From a bacterium (GTDB taxonomy: Bacteria > Patescibacteriota > Saccharimonadia > Saccharimonadales > UBA4665): a stretch of 9,324 bases of DNA. The position numbers were made by a program, and so were the translations under genes. The notes beneath the pieces are model-generated. The model searched no databases. It was not told the origin of the DNA and was given only the letters and a program-made list of their open reading frames with translations. The stretch lies in the NCBI GenBank assembly GCA_029549845.1, contig JAKPIL010000160.1:1-9324 (forward strand). Reading direction: 5' to 3'. This document shows positions 6,797 through 9,324 of this stretch, piece after piece (position 1 is the stretch's first letter; the number at the start of each line of letters is the position of its first letter).

Positions 6797-6832
6797 CAGG
6801 GGTGCCTGTGGCCTGTGGATAAGTAACCCCTG
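6797..6832. repeat. Inverted repeat enclosing a tandem 7-mer and a DnaA box
   Basis: CAGGGGT (6797-6803) and ACCCCTG (6826-6832) form a perfect 7-bp inverted repeat around a 22-base centre. The centre starts with a perfect tandem GCCTGTG-GCCTGTG (6804-6817), and its second copy runs into the perfect DnaA box at 6814-6822. The first copy gives only a partial box. The role is unknown; it could space or present the box. Confidence 0.6.
6814..6822 (-). promoter_or_regulatory. DnaA box, perfect match (reverse)
   Basis: TGTGGATAA on the plus strand reads TTATCCACA on the minus strand, identical to the consensus. It is the box closest to the AT-rich stretch on its left side. Confidence 0.8.
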
Positions 6833-6873
6833 ACGATCGTTTTGAAAGTTATCAAAATAGTTGTAGAAAAAGC

Positions 6874-6882
6874 TGTGGAAAA
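6874..6882 (-). promoter_or_regulatory. DnaA box, one mismatch
   Basis: TGTGGAAAA reads TTTTCCACA on the minus strand, matching 8 of 9 consensus bases. It sits on the right edge of the AT-rich stretch, one base after a run of A-centred triplets. Confidence 0.6.
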
Positions 6883-6904
6883 CATCCCCTTCTTTCAGGT
6901 ATAG

Positions 6905-6913
6905 TTATACACA
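6905..6913 (+). promoter_or_regulatory. DnaA box in the dnaA leader, possible autoregulatory site
   Basis: TTATACACA fits the relaxed consensus TTATNCACA. It ends 4 bases before the AGGAGG ribosome site of dnaA (6918-6923) and overlaps a possible TATAGT -10 box (6900-6905) that lacks a convincing -35. DnaA binding here would be placed to repress dnaA; that is inference. Confidence 0.55.
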
Positions 6914-6930
6914 ACCTAGGAGGGTTCCTT

Positions 6931-8298
6931 GTGAGTGTGGTTCAAGAAGATAGAGTATGGCAGACGATCCTCGGAGATATCGAGATAACTTTATCGCGCG
7001 CCAACTATCTCACTTGGTTTAAAAATACTCGAGTGGTTAAGCAGACCGACACCGAACTAGTTGTGGGTGTGCCTAATATATTCATTAAAAACCAGCTCGA
7101 AGTTAAATACAGCCAGCTCATTCAGGACACAATTCACAAAAACGGACTTCCTATAGAGACTGTTGTATTCAAAATTCAAACCACAAACAGACGGGACGAA
7201 CCAGAGCCCGTACCACCTCCCCAGGCAAACCCCTTGCCCAGTAAAGCCTCAGAGAAGAGCGGCGCTAGCCCTGCTCCACTCATAGGTGGCCTCAATGATA
7301 AATATACTTTTGAAAACTTCATTGTAGGCGCCGGGAATGAGCTGGCCTATGCGGCATGCCAGGCGGTCGCTGCCGAACCCGGCACAAAATATAACCCTTT
7401 GTTTTTATATGGCGGCGTTGGCATAGGTAAAACACACCTCATCCAGGCGGTTGGCAACGCGCTGCTTGCGGTCAATCCGAAAACGCTCGTTATATATATT
7501 ACAAGCGAGCAGTTTGTGAAGGATTTTGTCGATGCACTCCGGAGCAAGCGCGCCTCTGACTTTGCGGGGCGCTACCGGGCTGCCGATGTACTCATCGTCG
7601 ATGACGTCCAGTTTTTTGCAGGGAAAGAGAAGGTTCAGGAGGAGTTCTTTCACACTTTCAACACCCTCCGCCAGGCCGACAAACAGATGATTTTAAGTAG
7701 TGATAAGCCCCCCAAGGACATTCCTACCTTGGAAGAGCGTCTGAGAAGTCGGTTTGTGTGGGGTATGAGTATAGATATGCAAAACCCTGATTTTGAAACA
7801 CGCTGTGCAATCATCCAGTCGAAGGCCGCAGAACAAGACATCTCACTTGATACTGATGTGGTTGAGTTTCTCGCCACACAGTTCCAGTCAAACATCCGTG
7901 AGCTTGAGGGTGCTTTGAACCAGATGTTGGCCTTCTGTGAACTCCGTGGTCTCGCACCAAACTTAGCTATTGTGTCTGGGTTGATCGGAAGTTCTGTAGG
8001 AAGACCAAAGCACTTGAGTGCCCGCCAGATCGTGGAGCGCTGTGCAAAATATTATCAGATTTCACTCGAGGATTTATTAAGCCCAAAGCGGGACAAAGAC
8101 ATAGTATTACCTCGCCAAGTTGCTATGTACCTTTTACGGAGTGAGTTGCACCTAAGTTTTCCTAAAATAGCGCATGAACTCGGTCGAAAAGACCACACAA
8201 CCGCTATACACTCAGTTGAAAAGATTACAAAAGAGAGTGAGTTCGACCCAACACTTCGAACAGCCGTAAACGACATCAAGGACAAACTCTATGCATAG
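6931..8298 (+). CDS. dnaA: Chromosomal replication initiator DnaA
   Basis: 455 residues from GTG (6931); AGGAGG (6918-6923) with 7-base spacing selects this start over the GTG two codons later. DnaA binds DnaA boxes, oligomerises with ATP on origin DNA and loads the helicase. Domain I (about 5-85) shows the usual Trp10 and TWF pattern. Domain II (about 86-120) is a short Pro/Ser-rich linker. Domain III (about 123-345) is the AAA+ ATPase: Walker A GGVGIGKTH at 161-169, Walker B LIVDDVQ at 221-227, a box VII arginine-finger segment LEERLRSRF at 267-275, and a sensor-2 segment NIRELEGALN at 321-330. Domain IV (about 360-455) holds the box-recognising helix-turn-helix with RKDHTTAIH at 419-427, where the common GGRDHTT reads GRKDHTT. 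All key residues are present and length is normal. Boxes lie both upstream and downstream of the gene. Confidence 0.98.
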   Translation: MSVVQEDRVWQTILGDIEITLSRANYLTWFKNTRVVKQTDTELVVGVPNIFIKNQLEVKYSQLIQDTIHKNGLPIETVVFKIQTTNRRDEPEPVPPPQANPLPSKASEKSGASPAPLIGGLNDKYTFENFIVGAGNELAYAACQAVAAEPGTKYNPLFLYGGVGIGKTHLIQAVGNALLAVNPKTLVIYITSEQFVKDFVDALRSKRASDFAGRYRAADVLIVDDVQFFAGKEKVQEEFFHTFNTLRQADKQMILSSDKPPKDIPTLEERLRSRFVWGMSIDMQNPDFETRCAIIQSKAAEQDISLDTDVVEFLATQFQSNIRELEGALNQMLAFCELRGLAPNLAIVSGLIGSSVGRPKHLSARQIVERCAKYYQISLEDLLSPKRDKDIVLPRQVAMYLLRSELHLSFPKIAHELGRKDHTTAIHSVEKITKESEFDPTLRTAVNDIKDKLYA

Positions 8299-8342
8299 CC
8301 TGGGTATTACGTGTGGATATGGTGGTTGTATTCCTGTGGATA

Positions 8343-8367
8343 CTTTGTTGTTTCTCCACCAACAAAG
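8343..8367. repeat. Perfect 8-bp inverted repeat downstream of dnaA
   Basis: CTTTGTTG (8343-8350) and CAACAAAG (8360-8367) are perfectly complementary around a 9-base loop. The left arm starts at the last base of a DnaA box. No U-run follows, so it is a poor intrinsic terminator. A competing stem (CACCAA 8357-8362 with TTGGTG 8371-8376) uses part of the same sequence, and TTGGTGTA occurs twice (8371-8378 and 8384-8391). Confidence 0.6.
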
Positions 8368-8401
8368 GTCTTGGTGTAGTTCTTTGGTGTATAAATTGGG
8401 T

Positions 8402-8410
8402 TGTTATACT
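8402..8410 (+). promoter_or_regulatory. Candidate dnaN promoter (extended -10)
   Basis: TGT precedes TATACT (8405-8410), the same extended -10 form seen twice before rpmH. The -35 region is weak (TTTGGT at 8383-8388). Transcription would start near 8417 and give a leader of about 158 bases before dnaN. It would allow dnaN transcription independent of dnaA. Confidence 0.45.
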
Positions 8411-8574
8411 CCCTTTTTCCGACGTATTGTACGCATGTTATCCTCCCCCGAAAAACTCAATTTAACACCTTCAACCGCTTGGTTTTCCCCACAATCCACA
8501 AGACCAATAATAAGCTGCCATCCATCAAGAAAAGAGTTATTTGTTAATGGGGAGTTATCCCAGAAAGGTGCACT

Positions 8575-9324
8575 ATGAAGTTAAAGGTTACTCAGGAAAA
8601 TCTCGCTAAGGCACTCAACTATGTCGCGCGCGTTGCTCAAACCAGAGGTACATTACCGGTCCTAGCGAATGTTCTTTTAAGTGTTGAAAACAATCAGTTA
8701 AAGCTCGCAGCGACAAATCTAGATATTGCCATCTCTAGTTTGGTTGGTGCACAGGTACAACAAGAGGGTTCGCTTACCGTCCCTGCGAAGCTTCTTCAGG
8801 ATCTCGTTGCCGGGCTTCCATCTGGTGTGATTGAACTTGAACAAGAAGATATGCGCCTGAAGGTGAATGCAGAGCAATATAAATCGGTTATTAATGGTGT
8901 GAGCGCCGAAGAATTCCCTGTTATGCCTGCTATAGAAAAAGGTGTGACATGGTCTGTACCAGCTCCGGTTTTGAAAGAAGGTTTACAGCAGGTTGTTTTT
9001 GCGGCTTCAAACGACGAAAGTCGCCCCGTACTCACAGGGGTGCTTTTCCAGACTATAGAAGGAGTGCTGTATGTCGCCACAACCGACAGCTACCGGCTAG
9101 CCGAGAAAAAAATCGTAGAACTTTCACAAGATATACGACTCCTCATACCCGCAAGTGCACTCCATGATGTGCTGCGGATCATCAACGACCAATCTGGAGA
9201 TGTTGAAATTACCTGCGACGAACAACAGGTGCTTTTCCGTGCGGGGGACGTTGAGTTGGTTGCGCGACTCATAGAAGGAAACTACCCAGACTACCGCAAA
9301 CTTATTCCGGCCGCCTTTACGACT
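8575..9324 (+). CDS. dnaN: DNA polymerase III beta sliding clamp, 3'-truncated by the window edge
   Basis: 250 codons are visible from ATG (8575) to the window end without a stop; a full clamp is about 360-380 residues, so roughly the third domain is missing. The ribosome site GAAAGGTG (8563-8570) precedes the ATG. The protein begins MKLKVTQENLAKALNYVARV and contains family hallmarks: TLPVLANVLL at 26-35, the domain-2 segment ASNDESRPVLTGVLF at 144-158, the TTDSYRLA element at 169-176, and the EGNYPDYRKLIP segment at 234-245. DnaN forms a ring on DNA that holds the replicative polymerase and recruits other repair and replication proteins through a hydrophobic pocket. It follows dnaA after a 276-base gap on the same strand, the usual dnaA-dnaN order. 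Confidence 0.97.
   Translation, partial: MKLKVTQENLAKALNYVARVAQTRGTLPVLANVLLSVENNQLKLAATNLDIAISSLVGAQVQQEGSLTVPAKLLQDLVAGLPSGVIELEQEDMRLKVNAEQYKSVINGVSAEEFPVMPAIEKGVTWSVPAPVLKEGLQQVVFAASNDESRPVLTGVLFQTIEGVLYVATTDSYRLAEKKIVELSQDIRLLIPASALHDVLRIINDQSGDVEITCDEQQVLFRAGDVELVARLIEGNYPDYRKLIPAAFTT

Larger units (their letters stand above)
6658..6930. other. oriC: Putative replication origin, left part (rpmH-dnaA intergenic)
   Basis: This 273-base gap sits between divergent rpmH and dnaA. It carries two perfect DnaA boxes in opposite orientations (TTATCCACA at 6782-6790; TGTGGATAA at 6814-6822), two one-mismatch boxes (TGTGGAAAA at 6874-6882; TTATACACA at 6905-6913) and two weaker ones (TTATCCCCT at 6762-6770; TTATCAAAA at 6849-6857). 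An AT-rich stretch at about 6838-6872 is a candidate unwinding element. Box density, gene context and strand switch together point to an origin. Its activity, and whether the dnaA-dnaN gap also takes part, is inference. Confidence 0.75.
8299..8574. other. dnaA-dnaN intergenic region with DnaA boxes, possible second part of the origin
   Basis: This 276-base gap contains two one-mismatch DnaA boxes on the same strand, TGTGGATAT (8312-8320) and TGTGGATAC (8335-8343), spaced 23 bases start to start. Two weaker matches are TTATCCTCC (8438-8446) and CAATCCACA (8492-8500). A perfect 8-bp inverted repeat follows the second box, and an extended -10 promoter precedes dnaN. Box-bearing gaps on both sides of dnaA make up bipartite origins in Bacillus and some other bacteria. 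The boxes here are weaker than those upstream of dnaA. Confidence 0.55.

Noticed and set aside
6501..6885. Minus-strand frames of 72 and 69 codons over rpmH and the origin gap
   Set aside because: One is an out-of-frame reading of rpmH, and the other runs through DnaA boxes and promoters without a ribosome site or motif.
6900..6905. TATAGT as a dnaA -10 box
   Set aside because: No -35-like sequence is present at 16-18 bases upstream and no TGn extension is present, so it was kept only as a remark in the neighbouring DnaA box entry.
8555..8563. TTATCCCAG as a further DnaA box before dnaN
   Set aside because: Only 6 of 9 bases match the consensus, which is too weak to separate from chance.
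1..9324. Defence system, CRISPR array or mobile element
   Set aside because: No direct-repeat array, transposase, integrase, toxin-antitoxin or nuclease motif is visible; the genes are core origin genes plus surface-related genes.

Overview
The window is the chromosomal replication-origin neighbourhood of a bacterium. A divergent pair of conserved blocks flanks an origin-like intergenic region: rpmH-rnpA-yidC-jag (khpB) runs leftward on the minus strand, and dnaA-dnaN runs rightward on the plus strand. Several traits fit a small-genome Candidate Phyla Radiation bacterium, most likely Saccharibacteria (TM7), although this is inference. They are the mid-range GC content, the short KH-R3H Jag protein without an obvious Jag-N domain, the absence of yidD between rnpA and yidC, the absence of mnmE/mnmG after jag, and the DnaA and RnpA sequence style. 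UGA is used as a stop, which argues against Gracilibacteria/Absconditabacteria recoding. Strong Shine-Dalgarno sequences precede most genes.

Region by region: bases 1-1039 hold the 3' part of a GT4-type glycosyltransferase on the plus strand. It converges on, and overlaps by 22 bases, a small unrecognised protein with an N-terminal membrane segment (1018-1554, minus). That gene lies 20 bases downstream of a 963-residue surface protein (1575-4466, minus) that carries an SGNH/GDSL esterase domain, a calcium-binding thrombospondin type-3-like segment and a C-terminal membrane anchor. A good promoter for the surface-protein unit sits at 4492-4519. Bases 4520-4678 have no supportable gene. The jag-yidC-rnpA-rpmH operon (4679-6657) is packed with 0-25 base gaps. 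Bases 6658-6930 are the rpmH-dnaA intergenic region, with two perfect DnaA boxes, further near-matches, an AT-rich stretch, and promoters for rpmH. dnaA (6931-8298) is followed by a second box-bearing intergenic stretch (8299-8574) and by dnaN, which is cut by the window edge.

Together the core genes cover replication initiation (DnaA), the sliding clamp (DnaN), ribosome and RNase P components (L34, RnpA), membrane protein insertion (YidC) and an RNA-binding regulator (Jag/KhpB). All genes except the glycosyltransferase point away from the putative origin, so they are co-directional with replication. The two accessory genes to the left probably build or modify the cell surface. I see no mobile element, CRISPR array, tRNA or rRNA. 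The most unusual content is the large SGNH/TSP3 surface protein with its orphan partner and the fine structure of the two-part origin.
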